Source: Flavobacterium sp.
GTDB lineage: Bacteria > Bacteroidota > Bacteroidia > Flavobacteriales > Flavobacteriaceae
Direction: 5' to 3'
NCBI GenBank assembly: GCA_014377455.1
Contig: JACMPO010000077.1
Location: forward strand, 62,001-126,000
DNA: 64,000 bases
Below, piece after piece: positions 26,381-35,781 of this stretch. The position numbers and the translations under genes were made by a program. Within the stretch, counting starts at the first letter, position 1, and each line of letters starts with the position of its first letter. The notes beneath the pieces were generated by a model that worked only from the letters and a program-made list of their open reading frames with translations, made no database searches and had not been told where the DNA came from.

Positions 26381-29069
26381 AGTGCAACATCAGTATTACA
26401 AACTATTCTTATTGCTATTAATTTTAGGAAATATTTTTCATATAAATGCCCAAGATAGACTTCCATTTGACCAAGGAAAAAAATACATTTTATCTGATGT
26501 AAATGTACTTGGCAAAATTAGTTACAATCAGCAAACAGTTGTAACGTTTGCTGGACTCGAAAAAGGACAATCCATTACAGTACCTGGAGAAGAAATAAGC
26601 AATGCTATAAAAAAGTTAGGAAAACTAGGCTTATTTAGTGAAATCGATTTTTACGTTAATAAAATTAAAGGAGATAGTATTTCATTAGATTTGAATATTG
26701 TTGAACTTCCTAAACTTAATGAAGTAAAATTTACAGGTGTAAAAAAAGCAAAAGTCGAAGAGCTAATTAAAGAAAATGCTTTGACAAAAGGTAAAATAGT
26801 AAACGAAAATTTACTGACTACTACCAAAAATTATCTGGAAAATAAATACAAAAAGGATGGTTATTTTAATACAAAAGTAACCATTAGAACTATTGCAGAT
26901 ACTACTTCTGGAAATAATGTTAACATGCTCGTTGGTATTGATAAAGGAGACAAAATTAAAATAGAAAAAATTGCTTTTGAAGGAAACACAAAGTTTTCTG
27001 ACGCTAGACTTCGGAAGGCAATGAAAAACACAAAGCAAATAAATCCTATTAGACTTCTAAAAGCATCAAAATTTGTAAAAAGTAAATACAATGATGATTT
27101 AAATAAAGTAGTTGATGCCTACAAAGAGAAAGGATATCGTGATGCTCGTGTTATATCTGATTCTGTTTGGTTAAACAAAAAAAGTGAGAAATTAGACATT
27201 AACATTAAGCTAGAAGAAGGACATAAATATTACTTTGGAAACATTAAATTTATAGGTAATTCGGTTTATTCTGATAAAATGCTGAATGAAATACTTGGAA
27301 TCAACAAAGGTGATGTTTACAATGGTGTTTTGTTAGAAAAACGAATTGCAGATAAAACGAAACCTGATGGTGAAGATATTACCAATTTATATCAAAATAA
27401 CGGGTATTTATTTTCTAACATAAATCCAGTAGAAGTAAGAACTGCAAATGATTCCATTGATTTTGAAATTCGAATAACAGAAGGTCCTATTGCTTATTTC
27501 AATAAAATTTCGGTTGTAGGAAATGATAAAACCAACGATAAAGTTATTTATAGAGAATTACGCACTAAACCAGGAGAAAAATATAGCAAAGAAGATTTAG
27601 TACGTACCATAAGAGAAATTGGACAACTAGGATTTTTTGATCCCGAAGCTATAGAGCCAAAATTTAAAAATGTTGATCCTACAGCTGGTACGGTAGATAT
27701 TGAATATCATTTAGTTGAAAAAGGTTCGAGCCAGGTAGAACTTCAAGGTGGTTACGGTGGTGGTGGATTTATTGGAACTCTAGGGTTATCATTCAATAAT
27801 TTTTCCATAAAAAATATCTTCAAAAAAGAAGCTTACAAACCTTTACCAATGGGTGATGGACAAAAAGTGTCGTTACGAGCACAAGCAAGTTCTTATTTTC
27901 AAACGTATAGCCTTTCGTTTTCTGAACCTTGGTTTGGTGGAAAAAAACCTGTGAGTTTTTCAACATCATTATCTCACAGTAAGCAATTTTTATATACCGG
28001 AAGTTCCAGTAGCGTTGATAAAAGCAGAAGTTTCAATATAACATCATTATCTGTAGGTATTGCTAAAAGACTTACAGTTCCCGATGATTATTTTGTACTA
28101 TCTAACTCAGTAAGTTTTCAATATTATGACTTACACAATTATAACTCAGGACTTTTTACCTTTGGTAACGGAGCTTCACGTAATTTAGCTTTTACTACTG
28201 GATTATCGCGAAATAATAAAGGTGTAAATCCTGTATTCCCAACGCGTGGATCAGAATTCAGTTTATCTGCAAAATTCACACTTCCCTATTCCTTATTTAA
28301 CGGTGTTGATTATGCCGATTTAAAAAACCAAGAAGCTTATAAATTAAAATACAGTGCTGGATCGGGATTGCAAACAACAGCTAATTCTAATGGTGAAATT
28401 GTACAAGAAGGCGATTTTATAAACGAAACTGCTACCAACTCGGGCTTATATCAAAAAGTATATAGCTATACTGATGCTAAAACTGATCAAGGGAAAGTAG
28501 ATCAAGAAAAATTTAAATGGTTAGAGTACTATAAAATAAAATTTAAAGCAGATTGGTACACTAAAATTTATGGAAATTTAATTTTAAGAAGTTTAGGAGA
28601 ATTTGGTTACCTTGGTGCATATAATCCAGCAAGAGGCGTTAGTGTTAGCGATCCAAATCGTGGTGTTGTGCCTTTTGAGCGATTTTTTGTAGGAGGAGAT
28701 GGTTTAGCAAATTATTCATTAGATGGTCGAGAAGTAGTTCAACTTCGAGGATATCCAAATCAATCATTATCATCTCAAAGCGGTGATGCTATTTATAATA
28801 AGTTTTCTTTAGAATTAAGATACCCAATAACTTTAAAAGCCGCAGCATCTATTTATGCATTAACTTTTTTAGAAGCTGGCGCATCTTATGACAATTTTAG
28901 AGTTTATAATCCGTTCTTGTTACAACGATCTGCAGGATTTGGAATTAGGATATTTATGCCAGCATTTGGTTTATTGGGAATAGATTTTGCTCACGGTTTT
29001 GATGCAATTCCTGGTCAAATAGAAAAAAGTGGATGGCAAACACATTTTATTATTGGACAACAATTTTAG
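26358..29069 (+). CDS. bamA: Outer-membrane protein assembly factor BamA
   Basis: An outer-membrane protein of the Omp85 family that inserts beta-barrels. A signal peptide (KLFLLLLILGNIFHINAQ) is followed by five POTRA-like repeats (about residues 40-450; e.g. KIEKIAFEGNTKFSDARLRKAM and YYFGNIKFIGNSVYSDKMLNEIL) and a C-terminal barrel with the motif PFERFFVGGDGLANYSLDGREVVQLRGYPN. The frame is open well upstream inside uppS, but a signal peptide only fits a start near GTG 26358 (903 residues) or GTG 26382; no ATG is suitably placed. The barrel ends in HFIIGQQF with a C-terminal Phe, as expected for Bam substrates. Confidence 0.93.
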   Translation: MNKLNYHRVQHQYYKLFLLLLILGNIFHINAQDRLPFDQGKKYILSDVNVLGKISYNQQTVVTFAGLEKGQSITVPGEEISNAIKKLGKLGLFSEIDFYVNKIKGDSISLDLNIVELPKLNEVKFTGVKKAKVEELIKENALTKGKIVNENLLTTTKNYLENKYKKDGYFNTKVTIRTIADTTSGNNVNMLVGIDKGDKIKIEKIAFEGNTKFSDARLRKAMKNTKQINPIRLLKASKFVKSKYNDDLNKVVDAYKEKGYRDARVISDSVWLNKKSEKLDINIKLEEGHKYYFGNIKFIGNSVYSDKMLNEILGINKGDVYNGVLLEKRIADKTKPDGEDITNLYQNNGYLFSNINPVEVRTANDSIDFEIRITEGPIAYFNKISVVGNDKTNDKVIYRELRTKPGEKYSKEDLVRTIREIGQLGFFDPEAIEPKFKNVDPTAGTVDIEYHLVEKGSSQVELQGGYGGGGFIGTLGLSFNNFSIKNIFKKEAYKPLPMGDGQKVSLRAQASSYFQTYSLSFSEPWFGGKKPVSFSTSLSHSKQFLYTGSSSSVDKSRSFNITSLSVGIAKRLTVPDDYFVLSNSVSFQYYDLHNYNSGLFTFGNGASRNLAFTTGLSRNNKGVNPVFPTRGSEFSLSAKFTLPYSLFNGVDYADLKNQEAYKLKYSAGSGLQTTANSNGEIVQEGDFINETATNSGLYQKVYSYTDAKTDQGKVDQEKFKWLEYYKIKFKADWYTKIYGNLILRSLGEFGYLGAYNPARGVSVSDPNRGVVPFERFFVGGDGLANYSLDGREVVQLRGYPNQSLSSQSGDAIYNKFSLELRYPITLKAAASIYALTFLEAGASYDNFRVYNPFLLQRSAGFGIRIFMPAFGLLGIDFAHGFDAIPGQIEKSGWQTHFIIGQQF

Positions 29070-29077
29070 TATATTTG
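29070..29077 (+). promoter_or_regulatory. Putative -7 box before the first ompH gene
   Basis: TATATTTG begins at the base after the bamA stop codon and lies 27 bases before the ompH ATG. TTG is 14 bases upstream, shorter than usual. It would give the chaperone genes an extra promoter inside the bam operon. Confidence 0.45.
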
Positions 29078-29104
29078 TTTAACATTTCTAAAATCAAGTA
29101 CGTT

Positions 29105-30106
29105 ATGAAGAAATACATTGTATTATTAATTATTATGATATCACTTCCTTTTTCTGCTAATGCACAAACAAGAGGTGTGAAAATTGGTTACATTGATATG
29201 GAATATATTCTTGAAAAAGTTCCTGATTATGCAGAAGCAAAAGTGCAACTTGAAGCAAAAGCGCAAAAGTGGAAACAAGAAATGGAAGTTAAAAAGACCG
29301 AAATTAGTAAACTAAGAGAAGGATTAAAGACCGAAAAGGTATTGCTCACTAAAGAGCTAATTGCTGAACGAGAAGAGGAAATCGCTTTTTTGGAAACGGA
29401 ATTATTAGATTACCAACAAAAAAAATTTGGACCTAGTGGCGATTTAATTATTCAAAAAGCAGTATTGGTAAAACCCGTTCAAGATCAAGTTTTTAATGCT
29501 GTTCAGGATTTAGCAGAAGCCAAAAAATATGATTATATATTTGATAAGTCTTCTGACTTAACAATGCTGTTTGCTGCAAAAAGATTTGATGTTTCCGATC
29601 AAGTGGTTCGCGTTTTAGAACGGGGTGAAAAACGCCAACAACGTAGCAAAAAACAATTAAAAGACGAGGCAGAGAAAGAGCGTAAACAAGATATGGTGGA
29701 TGACAATCCAGCACTTGCCGACCGCAAAAAAGTATTGGATGATAAAAAAGCAGAACGTCAGCGATTGCTAGATGAACGAAAACTGGCAGCAGAAGAAAAG
29801 AAAAAAGCACAAGACGATGCACGAAAAGAATTGCTTGCAAGTAAAGGATCTAAAAAAACTGGCACAGTTTCTGATAATAATGTTACAAATCCAGACGCAA
29901 CTGCTGACGATAAGGCAATAGAATTAAAATTATTAAAAGAACAAAAACTTGCGGATGCGGATGCTCTAAAAAAGAAAACCCTTGAAGACAGACAAAAAGT
30001 TTTAGAGGATAGAAAAAAAGCATTAGAGGAAAAGAAAGCAAAAATTTTAGCTGATCGCGAAGCTGCAAAAAAAGAAAAAGAAGATAATAAAAATAAACCA
30101 AAATAA
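29105..30106 (+). CDS. OmpH/Skp-family periplasmic chaperone with long charged tail
   Basis: A 333-residue exported protein: signal peptide (IVLLIIMISLPFSANAQ), then an OmpH/Skp domain (about 25-185) beginning VKIGYIDMEYILEKVPDYAEAKVQLEAKA and containing a coiled-coil arm. The remaining ~145 residues are a low-complexity Lys/Glu/Asp/Ala coiled coil (ERKQDMVDDNPALADRKKV..., ending EKEDNKNKPK). The tail is longer than in a standard Skp (~160 residues). Skp chaperones hold unfolded outer-membrane proteins for the Bam complex, encoded just upstream. I chose MKKYIVLL, the start that exposes the signal peptide. Confidence 0.9.
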   Translation: MKKYIVLLIIMISLPFSANAQTRGVKIGYIDMEYILEKVPDYAEAKVQLEAKAQKWKQEMEVKKTEISKLREGLKTEKVLLTKELIAEREEEIAFLETELLDYQQKKFGPSGDLIIQKAVLVKPVQDQVFNAVQDLAEAKKYDYIFDKSSDLTMLFAAKRFDVSDQVVRVLERGEKRQQRSKKQLKDEAEKERKQDMVDDNPALADRKKVLDDKKAERQRLLDERKLAAEEKKKAQDDARKELLASKGSKKTGTVSDNNVTNPDATADDKAIELKLLKEQKLADADALKKKTLEDRQKVLEDRKKALEEKKAKILADREAAKKEKEDNKNKPK

Positions 30107-30131
30107 TTTTAAACAATAATTAATACTAAGA

Positions 30132-30632
30132 ATGATGAAAAGATTAAGAAATTTACTAATAGCAACTATTGCTTTACTTGGTTTTCAAACTATTAATGCT
30201 CAGGCAAAAATTGCTCATGTTGATGTGAACGAATTAACTGCAAAAATGCCAGCAGTACTTGATGCACAAACACAATTAAAAAAATTGAGTGAAACTTACA
30301 GTGCTGAATACAAAACTATGGTAGACGAATATCAAACCAAAATCAAAAAATATGATGCTGAAGCATCAACTACCACAGATGCTGTAAATCAGTCTCGTCA
30401 AGTTGAAGTTCAAGACATGGGAAAAAGAATTGGTGAATATCAAGATACAGCACAAAAAGATTTACAGAAAAAAGAAAGTGATTTGATGAAACCATTAATG
30501 GACAAAATAAGACTTTCTATTTCAAAAGTTGGTAAAGCTAAAGGTTACCAATATGTTTTAAATGCATCAGATTTATTACTTACTGATGGACCAGATTTAA
30601 CAGCTGATGTAAAAAAAGATTTAGGTTTTTAA
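30132..30632 (+). CDS. OmpH/Skp-family periplasmic chaperone
   Basis: A 166-residue Skp-like protein of standard length: signal peptide (LLIATIALLGFQTINAQ), then AKIAHVDVNELTAKMPAVLDAQTQLKKL, a central coiled-coil arm, and the C-terminal strand region KAKGYQYVLNASDLLLTDGPDLTADVKKDLGF. It begins 25 bases after the longer paralogue and is followed by a perfect terminator, so it ends the run. The start may be either of two adjacent ATGs. Confidence 0.93.
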   Translation: MMKRLRNLLIATIALLGFQTINAQAKIAHVDVNELTAKMPAVLDAQTQLKKLSETYSAEYKTMVDEYQTKIKKYDAEASTTTDAVNQSRQVEVQDMGKRIGEYQDTAQKDLQKKESDLMKPLMDKIRLSISKVGKAKGYQYVLNASDLLLTDGPDLTADVKKDLGF

Positions 30633-30650
30633 TAAACTAAAATAATTCTA

Positions 30651-30688
30651 AAAAAAAGTTGCAAGATTTAAATCTTGCAACTTTTTTT
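30651..30688. terminator. Bidirectional terminator after ompH genes
   Basis: A 38-base perfect palindrome: seven A, GTTGCAAGATTT, AAATCTTGCAAC, seven T. It lies between the convergent second ompH gene and the metal-binding lipoprotein gene and is symmetric, so it can act on both strands. Confidence 0.92.
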
Positions 30689-30721
30689 ATTTCTATTTAA
30701 ACAGAAAATTAAAACGTAAGA

Positions 30722-31102
30722 TTAGCTTTTGCTAACCGTTTTTAAGTTGGAAACTTTATATGTTTTTCCATCTCCCGTTTCTTCAACAGCATTAACCAAA
30801 TCTTCTGATTTCAATTTATCTAAATCAAAGTTAATGGTAGCTTGCTTTTTTTCAAAGTCTACTTTAGCATTTTGGACTCCTTTCATTTCAGAGAGTTTTT
30901 TTTCTATTGTTTTTGCGCAACCATCGGGACAAATCATACCATCTATAGTAAATGAAGCCGTTTGTGGTTTTACAGCAACAACAATTTCTTTTTTGTTGTC
31001 AGAGGATTGTATTTCATTAGTTGCTTTGCTTCCCTTATCTTTACAACCAACTATTAGTACTATTGAAAATGCACTTGTAAATATTATTTTATGTAAATTC
31101 AT
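30722..31102 (-). CDS. Heavy-metal-associated (HMA) domain lipoprotein
   Basis: A 126-residue lipoprotein with lipobox Cys20 (VLIVGC), a short polar linker, then an HMA/ferredoxin-like metal-binding domain (about 48-118): FTIDGMICPDGCAKTIEKKL and later ATINFDLDKLKSEDLVNAVEETG. The metal site is C-x3-C (Cys58, Cys62) instead of the usual C-x2-C, with a Gly before the second Cys. I have the impression that this variant recurs in exported Bacteroidota HMA proteins. It sits alone, probably in the periplasm or on a membrane face, and may bind copper or another soft metal. A TACTTTTG box 35 bases upstream is a possible promoter. Confidence 0.86.
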   Translation of the reverse strand: MNLHKIIFTSAFSIVLIVGCKDKGSKATNEIQSSDNKKEIVVAVKPQTASFTIDGMICPDGCAKTIEKKLSEMKGVQNAKVDFEKKQATINFDLDKLKSEDLVNAVEETGDGKTYKVSNLKTVSKS

Positions 31103-31137
31103 GGTTTCGCTAAATTTTAATTGTTAGATATTACTAA

Positions 31138-31145
31138 CAAAAGTA
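31138..31145 (-). promoter_or_regulatory. Putative -7 box of the HMA lipoprotein gene
   Basis: TACTTTTG on the minus strand, 35 bases before the start codon. No clear -33 TTG was identified. Confidence 0.4.
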
Positions 31146-31199
31146 ATGAAATAAATAGGTGCCGATTGATAAAATTATCACAATTTTAGAACTCAAAAG

Positions 31200-32066
31200 A
31201 TGATTTCAAAACAGTTAAAATGGATTTTATTAATCACATTAGCCCTAATTTGGGGAAGCTCATTTATTTTAATGAAAAAAGGTTTGTTAGGATTAAACCC
31301 TTTTCAAATAGGCGCTTTGCGAATTATATTTACATCCTTTTTTGTTATCGTTATTGGATTTAAATCAATTGCTACAATTAAACATTTTCAATGGAAATAC
31401 ATCGCTTTGACCTCGCTATTTGGGACATTTGTTCCCGCGTTTCTTTTTCCTCTTGCCGAAACAAAAGTTAGTAGTTCTATTTGTTCTATTTTAAACTCTT
31501 TAACGCCACTTAACACACTACTAATTGGTGTTTTAACTTTTGGTTTAACTTATAATAGACGTCAATTTTTAGGAATAATTATCGGTTTGTTTGGAACTGC
31601 TATTCTAATATTTACTGGAGATGATGCAGCAAATAGTTCCAATTACTACTTTTCTGTTTTCGTGATTATTGCCTCCATCTGCTATGCTATCAATGTAAAT
31701 TTGATAAAAAAATATTTATCTGATGTGAAACCTCTTGCTATTACAACAGGGAATTTTTTGATTTTATTAGTTCCTGCGTTATTAGTTTTGTTTTTTACTG
31801 ATTTTAAAGATAGAATTCACACGTCAGACACTCAAATTGCACTTATTTACATTTTAATTTTAGGTGTAATCGGCACCGGAATTGCCAATATAATTTTCTT
31901 TAAACTCATCCAAATGTCATCAGCTTTATTTGCGACGTCAGTTACTTATCTTATTCCAATTGTAGCATTTTTTTGGGGTATTCTAGATCATGAAAGCCTA
32001 ACATTTATGCAACTTCTGGGAGCTTTTGTAGTTTTAATTGGAGTTTACCTTGCTAATAAAAAGTAG
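31200..32066 (+). CDS. EamA/DMT-family transporter
   Basis: A 288-residue membrane protein with ten predicted helices in two EamA halves (about 8-140 and 152-286). The DMT pattern LALIWGSSFILMKKGL opens the protein, and the second half ends FWGILDHESLTFMQLLGAFVVLIGVYLAN. Members export metabolites such as amino acids; the substrate cannot be read from the sequence. It stands alone between the divergent HMA gene and thiL. Confidence 0.9.
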   Translation: MISKQLKWILLITLALIWGSSFILMKKGLLGLNPFQIGALRIIFTSFFVIVIGFKSIATIKHFQWKYIALTSLFGTFVPAFLFPLAETKVSSSICSILNSLTPLNTLLIGVLTFGLTYNRRQFLGIIIGLFGTAILIFTGDDAANSSNYYFSVFVIIASICYAINVNLIKKYLSDVKPLAITTGNFLILLVPALLVLFFTDFKDRIHTSDTQIALIYILILGVIGTGIANIIFFKLIQMSSALFATSVTYLIPIVAFFWGILDHESLTFMQLLGAFVVLIGVYLANKK

Positions 32067-32136
32067 CTTATTGATTTCAAATTTTGATTACAAGATAATT
32101 TAAACGTTAAACCCGAAGCGCAGTTTAAAATCTTTG

Positions 32137-32144
32137 TACATTTG
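32137..32144 (+). promoter_or_regulatory. Putative -7 box of thiL
   Basis: TACATTTG, a TAnnTTTG match, ending 19 bases before the thiL ATG. No TTG at -33 distance. Confidence 0.45.
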
Positions 32145-32163
32145 TTACTATTAAATTTATACA

Positions 32164-33210
32164 ATGATAGAAGACAAAAACCCAAACCGAACTTCGCTAT
32201 CTCAGTTGGGAGAATTTGGTTTGATTGAACATTTAACTAAAGGTTTTGATGTAAAAAATTCTTCAACTGTAAAAAGTATTGGAGACGATGGCGCAGTTTT
32301 AGATTTTAAGAATAAAAAAGTTGTTATTTCAACCGATTTATTGATTGAAGGAGTACATTTTGACTTAGCCTACATGCCTTTACGCCATTTAGGATACAAA
32401 GCTGTTGTGGTAAATGTTTCTGATATTTGTGCTATGAATGCTAGAGCAACTCAAATTACAGTTTCGGTTGCAGTGTCAAACAGATTTCCATTAGAAGCAA
32501 TGGAAGAATTATTTGAAGGAATAAACTTGGCCTCAAAATTTTATAATGTAGATGTTATTGGTGGTGACACAACTTCATCTCAAAAAGGATTAATTATTTC
32601 GATTACAGCAATAGGCGAAGCTAATGAAGAAGAAATAATTTACAGAAGTGGTGCAAAAGAAACCGACTTACTGGTGGTTTCTGGCGACTTAGGATCAGCA
32701 TATATGGGACTTCAAGTTTTGGAAAGAGAAAAACAAGTGTTTCAAGTTAATCCAAATAATCAGCCCGATTTAGATGCCTATACGTATTTAATAGAACGCC
32801 AATTAAAACCAGAAGCGCGACATGATATAAAAGATATGCTCGCAAAACTAGAAATAAAGCCTACGGCAATGATTGATATTTCTGACGGATTGTCGTCTGA
32901 AATAATTCACATTTGTAAGCAAAGCAAAGTTGGATGCAATCTTTATGAAGATAAAATTCCCGTTGACCCTCAATTTATAAATGTTTGTGAAGAATTTAAT
33001 ATTGACAGCACAACAGTAGCTATAAATGGTGGCGAAGATTATGAACTCCTGTTTACAATTCCTATGGCTGATTTTGATAAAATAAAAGGAAATCCAAATT
33101 TCACAGTAATTGGTCATATCACTCAAGAATCTGAAGGAATTCATTTAATAACGAGAGCCAACACCAAAATTCCGTTAAAAGCTCGAGGCTGGAATGCACT
33201 AGAAGATTAG
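32164..33210 (+). CDS. thiL: Thiamine-phosphate kinase
   Basis: A 348-residue enzyme that phosphorylates thiamine monophosphate to the active diphosphate. The ThiL/PurM-fold markers are visible: SIGDDGAVLDF (metal-binding Asp cluster), VVISTDLLIEGVHFDL, VNVSDICAMNARATQI, DVIGGDTTSSQKGL, MIDISDGLSSEI and AINGGEDYELLFTI. The length is normal. The sensor kinase gene begins 19 bases later on the same strand and may be read through from thiL. Confidence 0.95.
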   Translation: MIEDKNPNRTSLSQLGEFGLIEHLTKGFDVKNSSTVKSIGDDGAVLDFKNKKVVISTDLLIEGVHFDLAYMPLRHLGYKAVVVNVSDICAMNARATQITVSVAVSNRFPLEAMEELFEGINLASKFYNVDVIGGDTTSSQKGLIISITAIGEANEEEIIYRSGAKETDLLVVSGDLGSAYMGLQVLEREKQVFQVNPNNQPDLDAYTYLIERQLKPEARHDIKDMLAKLEIKPTAMIDISDGLSSEIIHICKQSKVGCNLYEDKIPVDPQFINVCEEFNIDSTTVAINGGEDYELLFTIPMADFDKIKGNPNFTVIGHITQESEGIHLITRANTKIPLKARGWNALED

Positions 33211-33229
33211 AATTTTATAGAAAAATCTA

Positions 33230-34597
33230 ATGACTTTAAAAAGAAAAATATCGGTTAATATTGCCATTGCTTTCTCAATAATCTTTGGGCTTGCATCAGT
33301 TTTTATTTACATACGTTTTTCAACTTTTAGACTAGAGGAATTTAATGAACGCCTAGAAGAAAAAGCTCTTAATACAACCAAACTTATTTTAGATGTAAAA
33401 AAAATTGATAAAAAATTAATAAAATTAATCGACGAAAATTCTATCAATACGTATTATAATGAAAAAACTTTAATATTTAACGACGATTTTAAACTTATAT
33501 ACAGCAGTGTTGGTGACGCTCAAATCAATTGGACACTTGATGATTTAAAAAAATTGAGCGTAGTAAAATCTTTTTTTAGGATTGATAAAGAGCGCGATTT
33601 GGTTGGTATTCATTTCTCGTTCGAACAAGGCAATTATTATGTACTTATAACTGCCGAAGATCGATATGGTAAATCTAAACTAGAATATTTATTAGTTTCT
33701 CTTATTTTTACTTTTATTATAAGTTTGCTGGTTGTTTGGTTTTTTACTTATATTTTCATTAAAAAACAACTTAATCCATTGGATGTTTTTCAACAAAAAA
33801 TTACATCCATTTCAGCTCACGAACTCAATGAACATTTAGATGAAAATAATAGTAATGACGAAATAAATTTGCTTACAAAAGCTTTCAATCAGATGCTTAC
33901 TCGATTAGAAAAATCGTTTGCAACTCAAAAAGAATTTACTTCAAATGCATCACACGAATTGTTTACACCTCTTACAAGAATTTCGATGCAATTAGAAAAC
34001 AGTATCAAGTCTGAACAACATTCTGAAACTACTTTAAATTACTTAAAAAGTATCAATAATGATGTGCATCAAATGGCAGATTTGATTAACTCTTTACTAC
34101 TTTTAGCTAAAGTTAATAAAGAAACATCGGGTAAAAAATTTAAAAAAGTACGAATAGATGAAATCATTTTTGATGCCAACGAACAAGTAAAAAAATTATA
34201 TCCTAATTTTCAATTGAATTTTGAAATTATTATTGATGATGATGTTGAACATTCAATGGAAGTATCTGGAAGTAAATCATTATTAAAAATAGCTTTTACA
34301 AACCTTCTTAAAAACGCAAGTTTATATTCGACTGATAGTAAGGCAAATGTAACAATAACTCAAAGTAAATCTTCTGCTGTTTCAGTTTCAATTTCAAATA
34401 GTGGGAAAATAATTTCGGAAGAGGAACAAGCTAAGATATTTGAACCTTTTATGAGAGGAGAAAATTCTGTAAAAGTTCAAGGTTCAGGACTCGGACTTAG
34501 CATAGTTAAAAGAATTTTGGATTATCACAATGCAACCATTTCTTATCATTCAAAAATTGATAACACCAATATTTTTGAAGTAATCTTATCGAATTAA
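33230..34597 (+). CDS. Orphan sensor histidine kinase
   Basis: A 455-residue membrane kinase: helix 1 (about 9-28), an extracytoplasmic sensor of about 120 residues, helix 2 (about 153-178), a HAMP-like linker, the dimerisation domain with the phospho-acceptor His242 in ASHELFTPLTR, and the ATPase domain (N box FTNLLKNASLYS, G box GSGLGLSIVKRIL). The usual SHELRTPL reads SHELFTPL here. No response regulator is adjacent; the kinase sits between thiL and a tripartite RND efflux operon, so control of efflux is plausible but inferred. The cognate regulator could be the orphan at 53.5 kb or lie outside the window. Confidence 0.93.
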   Translation: MTLKRKISVNIAIAFSIIFGLASVFIYIRFSTFRLEEFNERLEEKALNTTKLILDVKKIDKKLIKLIDENSINTYYNEKTLIFNDDFKLIYSSVGDAQINWTLDDLKKLSVVKSFFRIDKERDLVGIHFSFEQGNYYVLITAEDRYGKSKLEYLLVSLIFTFIISLLVVWFFTYIFIKKQLNPLDVFQQKITSISAHELNEHLDENNSNDEINLLTKAFNQMLTRLEKSFATQKEFTSNASHELFTPLTRISMQLENSIKSEQHSETTLNYLKSINNDVHQMADLINSLLLLAKVNKETSGKKFKKVRIDEIIFDANEQVKKLYPNFQLNFEIIIDDDVEHSMEVSGSKSLLKIAFTNLLKNASLYSTDSKANVTITQSKSSAVSVSISNSGKIISEEEQAKIFEPFMRGENSVKVQGSGLGLSIVKRILDYHNATISYHSKIDNTNIFEVILSN

Positions 34598-34671
34598 GTT
34601 TTTTTTAAGTGATATCCACATCGAATTTTCATCATTCAGTTGCACCTTTGTACCCAATTATTTACATAAAA

Positions 34672-35754
34672 ATGAAAAAACTAATCATACTTTTCCCAGT
34701 ACTATCTTTCGCATTATTTACAAGTTGTAATCAAAAAAAAGAAGAAAAAGTTGAAATGTCAAAATATACTGTGACAAATCCAGTGATTAAAGACACCGTA
34801 TTTACAAAAGAATATATTGCACAAATTCAGTCTGTGCAAAATGTAGAAATTAGAGCTCAAGAAAAAGGCTATCTTGAAACTTTGCATGTTGATGAAGGTC
34901 AATCGGTTAAGTCGGGACAACTTCTTTTTAGTATTATGCCAAAACTATACGAAGCTGACTATTTAAAAGCAAAAGCCGATGCTAGAATGACAGAAATAGA
35001 ATATCAAAATGTAAAAACTTTATCTGATAAAAATATCGTTTCAAAATCAGAACTTGCTATGGCGAGAGCTAAAGTTGACGAAGCTAATGCTGAATTATCA
35101 TTGGCTCAAACACATCTTTCATTTACCAAAATTAAAGCACCATTTGACGGAACTATTGATAGAATTCAATTTAAAAAAGGAAGTTTAATCGATGATGGAA
35201 CCGTATTAACCAAAATATCAAATAACAAAGAAATTTATGCTTATTTCAACATGTCGGAAGTTGAATATTTAGATTATAAAACTCGTAACAAGAGCGATAT
35301 CAATAATCAGGCAGGTTTATTATTATCAAACGGAACTAAACATAATCATCAAGGTTATATAGAAACTATCGAAAGTGAATTTGACAATAACACAGGAAAT
35401 ATAGCTTTTAGAGCAAAATTCCCAAATCCGGAATTACTATTAAAAAATGGTGAAACTGGAAAAGTGCAACTAGTAGTTCCCATAAAAAATGCCTTGCTTA
35501 TTCCGCAAAAATCTACTTTTGAAATTCAAGATAAAATTTTTGTCTATGTAGTTGATAAAGATAATGTGGTAAAATCTAGAAACATTGTAGTAAAACAACG
35601 CTTGCCGAATGTTTATATAATTCAGTCTGGATTAGTTTCTACGGATAAAATATTAGTCGATGGAATTCAAGCCGTTAAAGAAGACGAAAAAATAATTCCT
35701 AAATTCATCACTTCAGATAAAATTCTTAATTCCTTAGAATTAATCAAACAATAG
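34672..35754 (+). CDS. RND efflux periplasmic adaptor lipoprotein
   Basis: A 360-residue membrane-fusion (HlyD/AcrA-like) protein that links the inner-membrane pump to the outer-membrane channel. It has a lipoprotein signal (lipobox FTSC, Cys19), a lipoyl half-motif (VEIRAQEKGYLETLHVDEGQSVKSGQLLF), a helical hairpin (about 95-135), the second lipoyl half (FTKIKAPFDGTIDRIQFKKGSLID) and beta-barrel regions. I chose MKKLIILF as start because it exposes the lipobox. The pump gene follows after 27 bases. Confidence 0.93.
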   Translation: MKKLIILFPVLSFALFTSCNQKKEEKVEMSKYTVTNPVIKDTVFTKEYIAQIQSVQNVEIRAQEKGYLETLHVDEGQSVKSGQLLFSIMPKLYEADYLKAKADARMTEIEYQNVKTLSDKNIVSKSELAMARAKVDEANAELSLAQTHLSFTKIKAPFDGTIDRIQFKKGSLIDDGTVLTKISNNKEIYAYFNMSEVEYLDYKTRNKSDINNQAGLLLSNGTKHNHQGYIETIESEFDNNTGNIAFRAKFPNPELLLKNGETGKVQLVVPIKNALLIPQKSTFEIQDKIFVYVVDKDNVVKSRNIVVKQRLPNVYIIQSGLVSTDKILVDGIQAVKEDEKIIPKFITSDKILNSLELIKQ

Positions 35755-35781
35755 AAAATTTAATAATTCAAACAAATAAGT

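Noticed and set aside
29493..30116. Antisense frames opposite the ompH gene
   Set aside because: Leu/Phe/Val-rich translations arise from the Lys/Glu codons of the real gene on the other strand.
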